Below are positions 1 through 12,102 of a DNA stretch of 64,000 bases, piece by piece; position 1 is the stretch's first letter, and each line of letters opens with the position of its first letter. The stretch covers positions 310,001 to 374,000 of the forward strand of contig CANTFL010001360.1 in NCBI GenBank assembly GCA_947650285.1, written 5' to 3'. Below the pieces are notes generated by a model, which did no database searches, had not been told where the DNA came from, and worked only from the letters and a program-made list of their open reading frames with translations. Position numbers and translations under genes: made by a program. The DNA is from Hyaloperonospora brassicae. Taxonomy: Eukaryota > Oomycota > Peronosporomycetes > Peronosporales > Peronosporaceae.

Positions 1-90
1 TGTACACGATCGAGATCTCCGTTTCTGAGCCAATTCGCATTGTGGCCTTTTCATTGTTAATCTTTACAATCACTTTAGCTTGATTGGACA
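1..90 (-). pseudogene. Retroviral-type aspartic protease fragment, catalytic Asp lost
   Basis: Downstream of the gag stop, the last 90 bases on the minus strand encode a stretch ending ATMRIGSETEISIVY. This matches the flap/active-site region of retropepsins, in which a (D)(S/T)G(A) motif precedes an S-I-V pattern. At the aspartate position the sequence has Gly (GSE instead of DSG/DTG), so the catalytic residue is missing. The domain is cut by the window edge. Confidence 0.6.
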
Positions 91-348
91 TTTTTCCTGG
101 TGTATGGTATTTCCAATATTCCCTTGAATCGATTGGCGCTAAGACAAGTTCCATCTTGGTGGGCGATCGAGCGTACTCATTGTGTCGTCTAACACTTGAA
201 ATGAAACGCAGACAGTTTTAAGAATCACCTGTATTATGTAGATGATCCTGCTTGTAATCGCTTCCTTTGACCAACTTTTTCTCCCCAATGCATGTATGCA
301 GAGCCTAGAACGCTCGGCTCGTACCAGATTTTAACCTGGCCAGCGTCC

Positions 349-1588
349 TAATTTAGCATCTTTTCGGCTTGTTCCGGCAACATTCCTGCATGCTTGGTAG
401 GAACATACCATTGGCGAATCATGTTATAAAATTGCCCCATCGCGCACTTTCCTTCGTCGTGGATGTTCTTGAATACGTAGCACACGTAGTAGCACTTGTC
501 CCCATGATTACCTTTACGTCCGCACTTTTGACACGTCAGTCGCTTTCAGCGTCTGCGATCGTCATGATTCTTCGACCCACAGTGCGTTCACACTGTTTGA
601 GGCTTTCCACGATCGTAGAGACTCTCTTGATCAAATTTCTCGTTGTGAAAGATTGGGTCTCCTGGCTTCTGAGCGCGATCCGCAGCTGCAGCCATGTACA
701 CATTTCGTCGATCCGGGTCAGTATCCGATCCGCTAGAGTCAATGTGTGATCCACTGCTCTCGCTTTCCGTGTGTATCGCTCTCACAGCCCGAGCCGGTCT
801 CGCTGGCATTTTGGCCGCCGGTGGCATAAGACGCTGTCCAATTTTATTCGACCCCATGGAGGCGTGAGCTTCTCAGACTTCCATATTTTCGCATTCTTGC
901 AGCGTTTCTTCCACATCGTCTGCATCTCCAAGGCGTAAAATTGTGAACATTCTTGCCAGATCGCGATTGTCCAGGGTAGTAATGTAATGGTTCACATGTT
1001 CCTTACGCGTAGCAGACGGTTCATCTCGTATTGCGATCTTCGCCCGGATTACAGCCACATTCAGACGGTAAAAGTACTCCAATGGAGTCTCATTCGATCT
1101 TTTACGGGTTTAATAAAAGCGCCTCCCAACAGAGATGCCATCCTTCTCTCCATATTTGGTCATGAAGCCTTTCAGAAGTGCCTTCCACGAAGTCCTCGTC
1201 GAGCGACTGAGCTGTTTGTAATAGTCACGCGCTGGTCCCGTGAGGAGATCGCTGAACACCAGACAATTTTCCGCGTCAGGCGCTTGATCGCGTAGGAACG
1301 CTGACTTCACCTTACTGATACAGATTCTGGCCCGGGCTTCGTTCTTCTCCTATCCAGAAATTTCTTTTGGTTCGGTCATGACAGACATCCGAATCCTTTA
1401 GTTAGAGAACCCACCACCATCCGAGACCCTGTCGTTGCCACCTGTTGTAATATCTTATCACCCTGGTCACGGTTCGCATGATCGTGGTCGTGCGATCTAC
1501 TGAGAAGCGATCCAACCGACTCCATATCCAAATCCGGCATATCAATATCCGATTCAGGTGGGTGAACAACCAATCGTCCGCCGTTCAT
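349..1588 (-). pseudogene. Ty3/gypsy gag: capsid and zinc-knuckle remnant
   Basis: The segment at 1310-1110 carries a retrotransposon gag capsid pattern (LTGPARDYYKQLSRSTR, then a tryptophan-containing helix). It continues in another frame at 1082-873 (EYFYRLNVAVIRAKIAI, then EHVNHYITTL and a leucine-rich stretch), as in retrotransposon_gag domains of oomycete gypsy elements. At 857-588 follows an Asp/Ser-rich linker. At about 600-349 comes a nucleocapsid region with a CxxC...CQKCGRKG-type knuckle and a conserved tail ending KMLN and a stop at about 349. The piece at 1588-1376 looks like the acidic region before the capsid. At least three frame changes and internal stops make it non-functional. 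The family assignment is secure; the exact ends are not. Confidence 0.85.
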
Positions 1589-1821
1589 ACGGGCTTTTTA
1601 TAGCTCATATTTATTCATGGCCGCTCAAAAATAGGAATTCACCTGATCTGATACCACAATTTCATGAAATGCGTCGCCTGTGGCTTTCCTGCCTGCGCCT
1701 CTGCCTCATTCCGCTCAAATTTTTTCCGCAATAAATCAGCGCCCCTTGGTTCAAGCGACATCCGTTGGATCTCGAACAAATCGCTCGAATCCTCTTCCGA
1801 TTTTGCTGAAGCATAACGGGA

Positions 1822-2760
1822 CTATCGAGTGTGTTCCTTCTTTGGGGAGTTGCTGATCGGTGCGAGAACTGGATTCATCGTGATTCGCGGGGTGATCCGT
1901 TGATCCGTGGTGCCGATCGGCGGGTTCGAGTTGTCTCCAGGATCATGTATGTCTATGAGAGGACTCAACGTCTTAAACAGCGACTGTCCTTCAGCGATCA
2001 CGCGATCGTGGGAGCACTCTAATAAAGTTTGCGCATTGAACGTTCCCGCAGTGAACCCCGCCTCAGTTAGCAGGTTGTTTAGACGCCGAACCGCCTCCAA
2101 CACGTTGGGAAATGGTTTAGTTGCAGATAATAATCCGCGTAGCGATCCGGTTTGCTTGGGCCAAATCGTCTCAAGTTATAAGTCTCTCGACATCAGCTTC
2201 TTCAGCTCCATCAAGCGGTAATCCCGACTGATTTCGTTGAATCGCCAATCTTCAAACTTTACTTCGCAATCCAATAACTGTGAGGCTTGATCCATCTTCT
2301 CCGTCTAGACCTTGTCGACGGCTTGCTTGTTCTTGTAAACTGTTCGATATTGCTTCACCGAGACTAGCTTCTTAATTTCTTCCGAAATCTTAGCTTCTTT
2401 CTTTTCATTTCGGACGGTTCATCTAATATGAATGAAAAACGTTTAGAGATACCCTAGGAATTTCATCATGCAGATCGTGCTTCGCAGCGCGATCTGCGGT
2501 GGCCCCCGAAGGGATTTCAGAAGGGGATTGGTTTTTTTCCAGATCGTGCGACCGATCTTCCTTTTTATTTTCTTGTCGTCAAAGTCCATCCCAAAACTTT
2601 GATGATCCGGAGATCCTTCATTTTGACGCGTCTGCGACGATCCCTTTTTCGCTTGCGCTTCCATCCCAGGTTTATTATCGATCTTTGCTGCTTCGATCAG
2701 AGACTCACGGTGAAATCCCTTGTTCGGGCACGAGCACCATTATGGTAGAGTGGTGATCAC
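1822..2760 (-). pseudogene. Ty3/gypsy gag N-terminal region remnant
   Basis: Open segments at 2103-1822 and 2664-2443 are charged and low in hydrophobics. The first contains LLTEAGFTAGTFNAQTLLEC followed by an EGQSLF motif, which resembles the helical N-terminal gag extension of oomycete gypsy polyproteins. The second is rich in Lys, Gln and Ser. They are separated by stops and lie in different frames, upstream of the capsid remnant on the same strand. I treat them as one decayed coding region. No function is expected now. Confidence 0.6.
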
Positions 2761-3330
2761 AAATTCCTTGTGATCCCGACTCTTCACTGGCGCCCGGACG
2801 ACCGACTAACGGAGGGGGTACCCCGATTCGGTGCTCTGTGTCTTCGTGCTCACCTTGTGTACCCGCCGGTGGGGCGGGTTGCGCTCTTCTTAATGGACGT
2901 GAGCTGAAGCTGAACTTGACCGTTGTAGGGATAGACGTTGATCGGGTGGAAATGCTTCACCCGGTCAAACGTAGGGGCGGATCGCGTGGAAATATTTCAC
3001 TTGATCGCTTGTAACTTGGGCTCTCTCCCAGAGATGCCTTTGCCAAGGGCGATTCTTGATCCGCGAGCGTTCTGACCACTTGAGCCGTATCGCAGTCTTG
3101 AATATGAATCGTTAGGTTCCCTGCGTCCGATCGCAGTTGGGAGGGGGTTAGAACTGATGTTCCGCCTGGCCAAACAATCCAAGGGCGGAGCATGCAGAGA
3201 CGTGTGTGACTCTCTATACAACGGGAGGCCAAAGTTCCTGCCCGAGAGAAGTCGCCGCGTGTCTTTCGTTGCAAATTCCATTCTCTTTAATGTTAACCAG
3301 CCAAATCCAAAACCTATGACCATGCCTATC

Positions 3331-6300
3331 GCTTTGCTAGGTCAACTTTTGTGCACCGCCTGTCTATGAAATTCACTTCTTGCCTCATGTGGTCAACAGC
3401 AGTCACTCGGTATTGGATCGCTCCATAGTGGATTGTGGTGTAGTGGATCGCGGTATGTGATACACACCAATCAGCAGTACACACCTAAGATAGATCGTAT
3501 TTGATCGCACTATGACGTTGAAAAATTATCACCATGATACAAAAACAAAGAATGTAGCACGTCTTTTGAAAGGCTTTTTGGCGATCGATGTGACCGTCAG
3601 TCTTCGATCAATTTGATATTCTATACAAATTGAATACCTGCCATCGCCGTAAGCCGACTGAATCGTTTCACGTATATATATATCATTTGATCCGTTGTTG
3701 AGGCTATTCGGTATTTCGCGAGGTCAACTGATCACATAAGGATCGAGTCGGAAATTAGAGCATTGCTCGATCAATTTACCATACCTCAAGCCCTTATAAG
3801 GTTCTATGCCCCCAAGGTAATTGGCGCTAAACCTACTTTCCATTTTTGCAAAGGTCCCCGTAGTATACAAGAGGTTTCTACCATCGTTTAGGTACCATAT
3901 AATCATAACCTTGCTAATCCCCATAGATTCCATATCTTTCGTTTCTTCCATATGTCACGTCTACGTGTGTACTGGTGTGTTTCTACATATAACTTCATTG
4001 ATGGTATTAACTCTTTATTAAATCCTGACAATTTGCCATAGGTACCACCGGTCACTCAAATATGTGCGCAACGCCCTCGGACATGATACTTCGGCATTTT
4101 TTCGTCTTTATTTGATGGGAATGGTCAATGATGAGTCTATGGTTTGCTGAAACGCACAGCCTACTTAAAACGTCACGTTTATATGTATCATATATGATTA
4201 CGGTACGGACGTAGCTTGTCATTTGAATTGGCCTCTTTCGACACATTATCGTTGGTGTAGACGCGTAGAAACGTGCTGTATATGGTGTAAGGATGCTAGT
4301 GATTATTTACTGAACCGTGATGTCTAAACGTGGTCAACAAGTCTCACATATTTTTTTTGCGAAATGATAAGATTATGCCTATGATCTACCCCTGTAATTT
4401 TATGCGCTATAAAAGAAAAAACTAATTCATAGCAATACGAAGCAGAGGAGGCGAGTGCTGCGTGTTATAATGATTTTTTAGTCACGATCAGCATATTCTT
4501 TTTAAATTTACAGATAGGGTTCATCATTATAAGTCTTCTTTGAGCGACCAAATGGGAGAATCTGAATACTACAGTAAGCCGGCGACCGCAGTTCTTTTGC
4601 CTTTCATGTATCCAGCTCTGGTCATCGGACGGTACAAGGTCTATACGGGGAACGATGTCCACCCAATCTGGTATAAAAACCTGTTTTGTGTCGTTAAATC
4701 GACAATATTTCGGGATAGTGATACTGGTTGTGTGTAAACAGATGAATTCAATTGCAACTGGCTTAACCTGGAAACGGTTATTGACTTGACCAATTCATGG
4801 ATGATCAAAAAAAAGCGAGCATAGAGTGGAAGATATGACTTTATGCGCCAATATGTATAATCTGATGTTCGCCGGGATGAATTTTCCGACAGTTAAAGAT
4901 CCATAGATGTATTAATCTAGACGGGACCAGCATCATGCGAGATCGACCATTCTCACTTCTCCTTCCACTCTGCCAAACTATCTTCGAATAAGAAATAGGT
5001 GTGAGACATAATGAAACATATCCCACTGTTTATAAGCACTTTTTAAGGATTGAGATATAAATACATATAGCTTAAGATTTGTTCATTAATACCCTGCAAT
5101 CGATCTCTTACGCGAAGACGCGAAATGGCGCAACGCATGAGAGGTTTACTTGTATATGGTGAGATGTTGATACGTTAAGACTTAATTCACTAAAATTGGA
5201 TGCAACAAGAAAAACGACTTTTAGGACTGCCAAGATAAATAGACTGATCTGGCTGGCATCAATCTGGTAAAAAAGATTGATCTAGTAGTTGGAAAGTAAT
5301 ATCGAGCGGTCAAGCATCTAGAACACGTATCGAGAGACTAAAGACACATAGGACGATTTCAGATCAAGGTCTGCATACTGTCGAATTTCTGTACTACAAT
5401 TTGATAAAAAACTTACATCTTTTAAGCCTTACTCGAAGCAAATTTTATATTCCCCTAGGTGCTGCGAAACACTCAAGGTAGCCAAGCAGATCCACACACG
5501 AGGTGATAACACTACAAATTGTAACAAAAGACGTATCAATTAACCCCCTGCGAGTCTACAGGTATGGATTCAGTCAAAGCGAAAGACTGATTCCGCCATT
5601 TCTGGGTCAATCGTCTTACAGAGAGAAAGACTCATGCCGCTATTTCTGGATCAATTGTTTTATATATATTACTTTGATATATAAAAGGATAGAGTCTTAA
5701 CCCTTATTGCGTACGAAATAGGGTTTAGGATTCCGATTAATGTATTGTTGTATGTATTGGCAGTTGTAGGATCCTCTAACCATGGCAAAAAAAGTCCTTT
5801 TAATTTTACATTACTCATTTACAAGTAACACCTTTTCGTAGAAAACAATTCAGTATATATGAATTACTCATTGGAACGATTATGAACGTTGAAGAAATGA
5901 AACAATGCTACGTGAAAGCATCGCCTCAATGCGCATGTGGTTGAACTAGAAAGATTCGGGCGAAGATGGATCTTCGACATAAACAAGAGCGGCGAATGCT
6001 CCATCTTGACTTGAAAATATATATAGTAGATAAACTTAATCATCAACCACAACCATAAGGCACCTTTCTCAAATTTGTTGTAAAGACTAGCAAGCGCATC
6101 CACGTCAAAGATTATGAGATTGTTGTAACTATTCAGACCTTAGGGCAACAAGTACTCTTCCGTGCCTGTATTCTTTACTAATCAATCACTAGTGTCCTGT
6201 GCTTTTACCTTATCAATTCCTTCGTGCAAACAATCTGCTCCAATAGTATCAACACAATCCTGGAAAAAGACCACTTGCCTCTGTGCTTCCATTGAAGAAA

Positions 6301-8828
6301 TTCCAAAACAAGACAGGTAGTTTTTCCCTCGTCCACTTGTCGATTGCGTATTGCTGAGGAGGTAGACATTTACGAAGTCGAACTTAGCGAAGATCACTCG
6401 AATGTGTTTTATACACACCCGACATAGAAAATAAGCTTGTCGACGTTTTCATATGCTAGAAAAACTCTTGAGGTGCCAAATTACATAGTAAATGACGGCT
6501 AAAATTGTTGATGCAATTTAATGGAATGTCGAAGCCAAGTCAAATTACTCTATTTAGATGCCTACATTATTGTCAAATGTGTAATAATGACAATAAAATT
6601 TTGCTTGATATAGTCTCAGTTTGACAACTGACGTAGTGGATAATATTCACGCGGTAAATTATCGCTAAGTATTGTATTTATTTGGCGTAAAATGTGACTT
6701 GAGCGTGATTTCGACCCTATGACTCGGTTTCTCTGCATCTAGTTTCATTGAGATGCACCAATTACCTGTTAAGATGTACTAAGTCGTTGAATGGAGGTCG
6801 TAACGAATTTGATTTAATGATACTTTTCCACGGTCGCCTTTACTTCCAAATTGACAAATGGAGTTCGTTAATTTCGTGTGCAAAATCGCTGCTATCTATC
6901 TACTTATACCCATCAGCATGGTGTATAGCGATCTACTTGTTGGACCGGGCTTAAAAAGGGTCTTGGTTGGCTTTGTGATACGTTAGATCGTCGCGTGGAA
7001 ATTCATAAGCGATCGGAGTATTGTAAGGTGTTCTCAGTAAGTGTCAGCAATCTCTCTTGATTCATATTAGATCTAATATGGAAGCACTATCCCATTTGTC
7101 GTTTTTGACAACCGGAGCCGCCACAATCTTGAAGTCCTATTTTTGTTGTATTTTCGGCGTCCGATTTCGGCTGCATTTTTCTAAGAGCCCTTTCGCAACT
7201 TGAACACAAAGTCCAGGAAAATTTGTGTATGTAAGTCCTCAATTTACTTCCGGAATTGAATAATAAATTAGATGAGAAGCTAAATTGGGACGTTATAGAC
7301 ATCATAACTTCGTCTAAAACACGATGCATAATACTATTCATATCTAAACGCTAGGATTTGCCATGAAGTTAGTGTCTGATCCTTTTCGCTGAACCCTTTA
7401 TTCCAGGCGGCACTCGTACCTATAGTTGTGTTTTAATTACGTGTTGTCCACATTAACATAGACTCTCTGTTGATCGCGACTACCACCCGAGCTGCTGTTC
7501 ACAACACTCTAGGTATGTTTCTTGAATATTATATATTGTAGTCTAAGCATATCTTTCAACAAGACGCAGCGACCGAAATTTGAGCATGTCGATTAGGTAA
7601 ATACGTACATGCTGATCCAATAATGAAAGCTTAGTCAGTAGGTTTATTAATCGCATCTTGACCTATATCGATCCATCAGGCCAATTTAAACCAATAATCA
7701 CCGGATGAATGGGTACGATCTGGTTTTCGAGATTGGTTTCGCTCTAAATATGTGGACTTCAACAACAATACTCGCTATCTGGATCACTAGCATTCTAGAC
7801 CGATAATCGCGTATACATGTCTTGCCTCAAACAGTTTTGTAAATATGCTCATTCTCGGGCCTTACGTAACCTCCACAATCGACGTTTTTCAATTTCTTGA
7901 TCAACTTAAACGCATGAGAATCTTTTGGTCGGTATAGAGGTCTTCTATTTTCGTTTTCTCTTAGCTTTATGACTCAATCTAAAAGTTGGAGTAAGTTCGT
8001 CTGGAAATTCTGCCGGTGCAAACGTCGCCACGGTTTCTGAAATGCTCATAGATTATACTGGTAAGCTTAAATATCTCATAGGTAAACGCTGCGAGTATAA
8101 TAAACCTACGCATACTCTTTCTCGTGCACTTTTATATCAGGCAGGTGATTCTATGGCAAGGAGGCGTTGACGTAAATTTCCGGGTGTATCATCATCAACA
8201 TCAAAATTTGCAAGTAAGTGAGCGATACTGCAGCTACAATTGTACTGATGACAATTGTTTTTAAGGGGTATACACATGTGTACCCATTTGGGAAAAGGAA
8301 GTGCATTCTGACCTGAGTTGTTGAAGATTGACGTGCTGAAGGCAAACTAAGTTCTCACTAGCTACTTCATACGTTACCCTATGTATTATCCGGAGTGTCC
8401 TGGCAAGATGTGTATCAGTGCATGGTCATAGACCGTTGATCCAGAACGAATAACGGGTGACAAGCAAGACCTAACAAATTAATGGTAGACAAGACAACAA
8501 GCAATCAAGGTGCGGGTTCAAATAGATTTATAAAACATGTGGTACTCATTCTACCGCTGCTAAACATTAACAGGTTCTGACAGTCATCGTGCAGATTCTT
8601 CGTGGATACTATACGAAATTTTTTGCTATCGCGTTGCACAAGGTCACACACAATTTTGTCGATTTAGCAATCGAGGTGAGAGACTCATTGATAAGCTCAA
8701 AATGGAATTGTTGTCGATAAGAACGTCAAAATGATTCTTACCGATTGATGTATCATAAAGCTCTACAACCGAGTACCACCGCCACTAGATGCAATTAAGA
8801 TACTCCTCTTTCATGACAAAGGACCTAG
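3331..8828. other. Non-coding AT-rich DNA, no recognisable gene
   Basis: Only short, composition-driven open frames occur. 3380-3500 is a run of imperfect GGATCG/GTGG-rich repeats that may be the edge or LTR of the gypsy element. Minus-strand frames at 6418-6182 and 6103-5864 are the most protein-like but match nothing I know and have no supported start or splice sites. Confidence 0.5.
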
Positions 8829-8865
8829 ATCTTTCACGCAATTCGAATCGATCTGCGTGAAAGAT
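8829..8865. repeat. Perfect 12-bp inverted repeat (hairpin)
   Basis: ATCTTTCACGCA at 8829-8840 and its exact complement TGCGTGAAAGAT at 8854-8865 flank a 13-base spacer. No gene or terminator context explains it. It may be a relic of a palindrome-rich repeat like those annotated elsewhere in the window. Confidence 0.75.
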
Positions 8866-9722
8866 TTTATTTTCTTAAAACGATTAAACTCTGACCATTA
8901 AATATCACCCAAACTTTTCTTTACTTAACGTGTAACGCTATCAGATCTTTTCATTGTTTCGCGCTCATAAATTCGATGTACTGGCTGCTTGATTAAGAAT
9001 CGCTTGTTTTTCAATCGCTTGATCAAAGAAATCACATTCAAATTGGTAGTATTTTATAGGCTCTAGTCGAGAAATGTCCAGGTGTTTTCGAGTGCTTATT
9101 TTGATGCGTTCAAGAGCAATGTGCTCTGAATAGATACATTTTTTACTTTAAGCATAAAGTGAGACCTCGATGTTTCACGACGTAATCAATTTTTTGCAAT
9201 AAATAAAGATACATTACTAATTTCCTTATGTGTTATTAACTCACAATTTGTGGAAGGTAGAATGCAAATCTCTTGTAGTCGAGTTGTGCGAATTGAACAA
9301 CAGCTACCGACTCCGATCGACGAGGTCTCTGTATAATTGTGCGCTAGTTTCGACGAGACTATGAATATGGCCATACTACCGAATTTGCGCGTCCATGGTT
9401 ATAAAGCCCTGCTTAAGGTGCAAAAAAGGTCAGCAATAGTAGTGATAATACTGCGCGACCAGACATTTCAATAGGATAAGATATTAAATGCATGAAATGA
9501 AACATCAGGTGGACCGATATGTAACCGTCGCGTCCGTCCAGCGGACAAGAATTGTCTTAAAATGCTATTTTATGTGCTTAGAAAATACATTCTTTTGCAA
9601 CTATCTGCCATAGCGTGACGACATCATTGCATCTTAATCGAGATTGTCTATTTTTTGAAATCGTCACCTATACCGCCTTTCACACCATCTTTTCTGCTAG
9701 GCTATCAGCAAAATTAGATATG

Positions 9723-10204
9723 TGTAACTGAGTGAGCCTGTTATGTGTCACGAAATTGACGTGTCAATCGAGGAATATTAAATGATCGATAATATGCTTT
9801 GAAAGTCACCCGTCAAATTATTTTATTCATAAACTGTTACCTTTACATAATCGTATAGGGACTTTTTATTAATTTGTGGAAATAGGCAACTACATACGTT
9901 AACAAAAAGCATCTACTTCGAGTAGACGCGCGCAATGAAGGTTGGATGATGTTTTACATTGGAAATGTGTAGTTGGTATAGGTTTAGCAAGATATAGACT
10001 TTATATAAAAGGATCTTTCGTATATCAAGTATTCAATTCGTCTTTTTTTCTCCTAATCATTTTTACTCAGATTAGTCACCCACTGCACGTATTTGTGTGC
10101 GTAATTTTATTGGATGCGCTCACCATTTTACTATGTTAGCACAAGGTCTTATATTTACTAAATGAGAGCTGTGCCTCGATATCTGTGAGCGGGTTCTTGT
10201 TATT
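9723..10204 (-). repeat. Diverged copy of the hairpin-rich LTR-like repeat (copy F)
   Basis: The left end TGTAACTGAGTGAGCCTGTT matches the reverse complement of the 3' terminal hairpin of the copy at 14790-15259. At 9925-9945 the segment AGTAGACGCGCGCAATG is the reverse complement of the family core (CATTGCGCGCGTCTA), preceded by the small hairpin TCTACT-TCG-AGTAGA. Spacing from left end to core (about 200 bases) agrees with the copy at 35997-36439. The right end (GTTATT near 10199) is decayed and no target duplication is seen, so the right boundary is approximate. Confidence 0.5.
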
Positions 10205-12102
10205 TATAAAGCACACTCATGGCTCTTTGCAGAGAATCCAAGCCTTCCACTCCATGCATTCTAGAACTTGATTTTAAAAAACGAAAGAACCAAAAAATAG
10301 TCAGCAACGAAAATCTTCCTACAAGACGCTTCAATAAACCAAGCATTTTTATTCGACTTCTTTCTGAGGAATATGCGCGATATATGTCAGTGCTGATATC
10401 CTCGCGATTCGCGCTGCGTCTCTATATAATTTTAGTATAAATATACATGGGTTTATTAAACTTTACTATAGAATAATTTTTGGTATAGATACAGAAAGCC
10501 TACCACCTTAAAATGCTATTTCTTCTTTCACAGCCGAAAATGTGACGTTTGATATATCTGTATGGTCCAAATCGACGACTTGAGCATAAATGCTTGTATT
10601 GTTCTGGGTAGTCAGCCATTTACAGTTGGTGCTTGTACGAGGCTGCAATGTTGTAAAAAATGGTATCTTGAGAAGGATTGAGTATGGCTCGATATGTTTG
10701 GGGTATCGGAAGCCCGGCGAAAAATGACAATGCGTCTTCGACTAATTTGTTGACAAAAAATGCGTTGATTCATAATCACAAAGTTTGTGCGCGTGTGGCA
10801 TTATTTTGAGCGTCAGCTCTCTACCAATAAACAACGTCGTCGTCACTCACATCGATAATTGAGATGGTAGGTTTGGTGCCATTTCATGTTCGGGTACGCT
10901 GTTTTTGTTTTTTTACAAAGATGGAAGTTTCTTTAAAAGAGAGGTGTAATTTTATACGTTAAGTCCGTGTATATAAATCGAAGTATGTTGATAAGGGTGG
11001 TATACGCTGTTACTATGATTTAAGTCGCTAGAAAAGTGACAATCACTCCGCTTGACGACTTTTTTGACTTTGTTGTGCAACAAGAGCAGATGCGTAACAT
11101 ATTATCGGAATCGATTTTCCTACAACCTTTTGGGTTGACTGCATACAATGTATAATGATAGCGTTTGACAACTCTGATAATGTCGGATCACGCAATTTTC
11201 ATACGTGCTGCGATGCCAGCAACTAATCGTGATCATAAAATATACACAAAATAGCTCCTACAGTTGTTGAGTCTTCTATTTAATTGTGCAAGAATGACAA
11301 GAATAAAGGTCTTTATCCTTACAAACATCAGGATGTTCAATATAGTCCGCTCATCGACCCGTAGCACGCCAAGCCATATCAAGTCTCTTGATATTGTTTC
11401 ACGACTTCCACAACGTGCTGTTTAGGTAATTAGCTGTTCTTATTTTATTTATGCTCAAGAAAGAGAGTCTTACACGCGGAAGCAATGTACGTTTGTTAAA
11501 ACTTATCATATAAATCATACTACATAAAATCGAGAAGTCTGAACGCGCGTTGCAATGGGTAGACAGAGCGATCTACTGGAGAAGCAATAGATTTTCGGAC
11601 ACTTATATTATAGCGTGTCATTTGATATGTACGATTAAAAGCAGGTTGCAAAGAGCATACAGAGGGATAACTTGAATAAACAATTGAAATACGGACACGC
11701 AAATTTAGCTTGCATTAAGCAAGGCCTGATAGCAGGACTACACTCTTTCAATATACGAATCACCCGACCCTCAGCGTATCCTCTCTATCCGAACAATCAG
11801 AAGCAACGGACGCGTACTTAAGTGTAATGTCCATTAGCACAATCTGTGTAAACAACTGGGGTGCGAGAAAGCTGTAAAAAAGATTGGAAGCCTTTATCCG
11901 CTATGCTGATCTTTAACGGCAAACGGGACAAGTTATGATATTGCGCCCTTCTTCATAGCACTTCCTGCATGTACGCTTCCGCAAATCATTACTGGAATGC
12001 ACCTTCACATATTAAAATGCATATTGATCTCTTCCGAGGAATTTGGCTCGCGTTTGGTACTACCTTGAAGACGCCGGCGCTCTCAGATTATATCAGGATC
12101 TG
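10205..12102. other. Non-coding AT-rich DNA
   Basis: I see nothing I can support here. The frames at 10219-10440 (+) and 11520-11702 (-) are short, low-complexity and have no recognisable domain. Confidence 0.45.

Larger units (their letters stand above)
1..3330 (-). mobile_element. Decayed Ty3/gypsy retrotransposon, 5' part, running off the left edge
   Basis: Reading the minus strand from about 3330 down to 1 gives, in order, a leader/N-terminal gag region, a gag capsid segment, a CCHC-like zinc-knuckle region and the start of an aspartic protease. This is the order of a Ty3/gypsy gag-pol element, and the protein style is that of oomycete gypsy elements. Reading frames are broken repeatedly by stops and frameshifts. 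The pol part lies beyond base 1. No LTR could be delimited at the 3330-3660 end. The leader segment (about 2785-3200) recurs in diverged form at 59030-59500 in the same orientation. The local base composition is more GC-rich than the flanking DNA. Confidence 0.85.

Noticed and set aside
369..749. 126-codon plus-strand open frame
   Set aside because: It is the antisense of the gypsy gag zinc-knuckle region; the minus-strand reading is the meaningful one.
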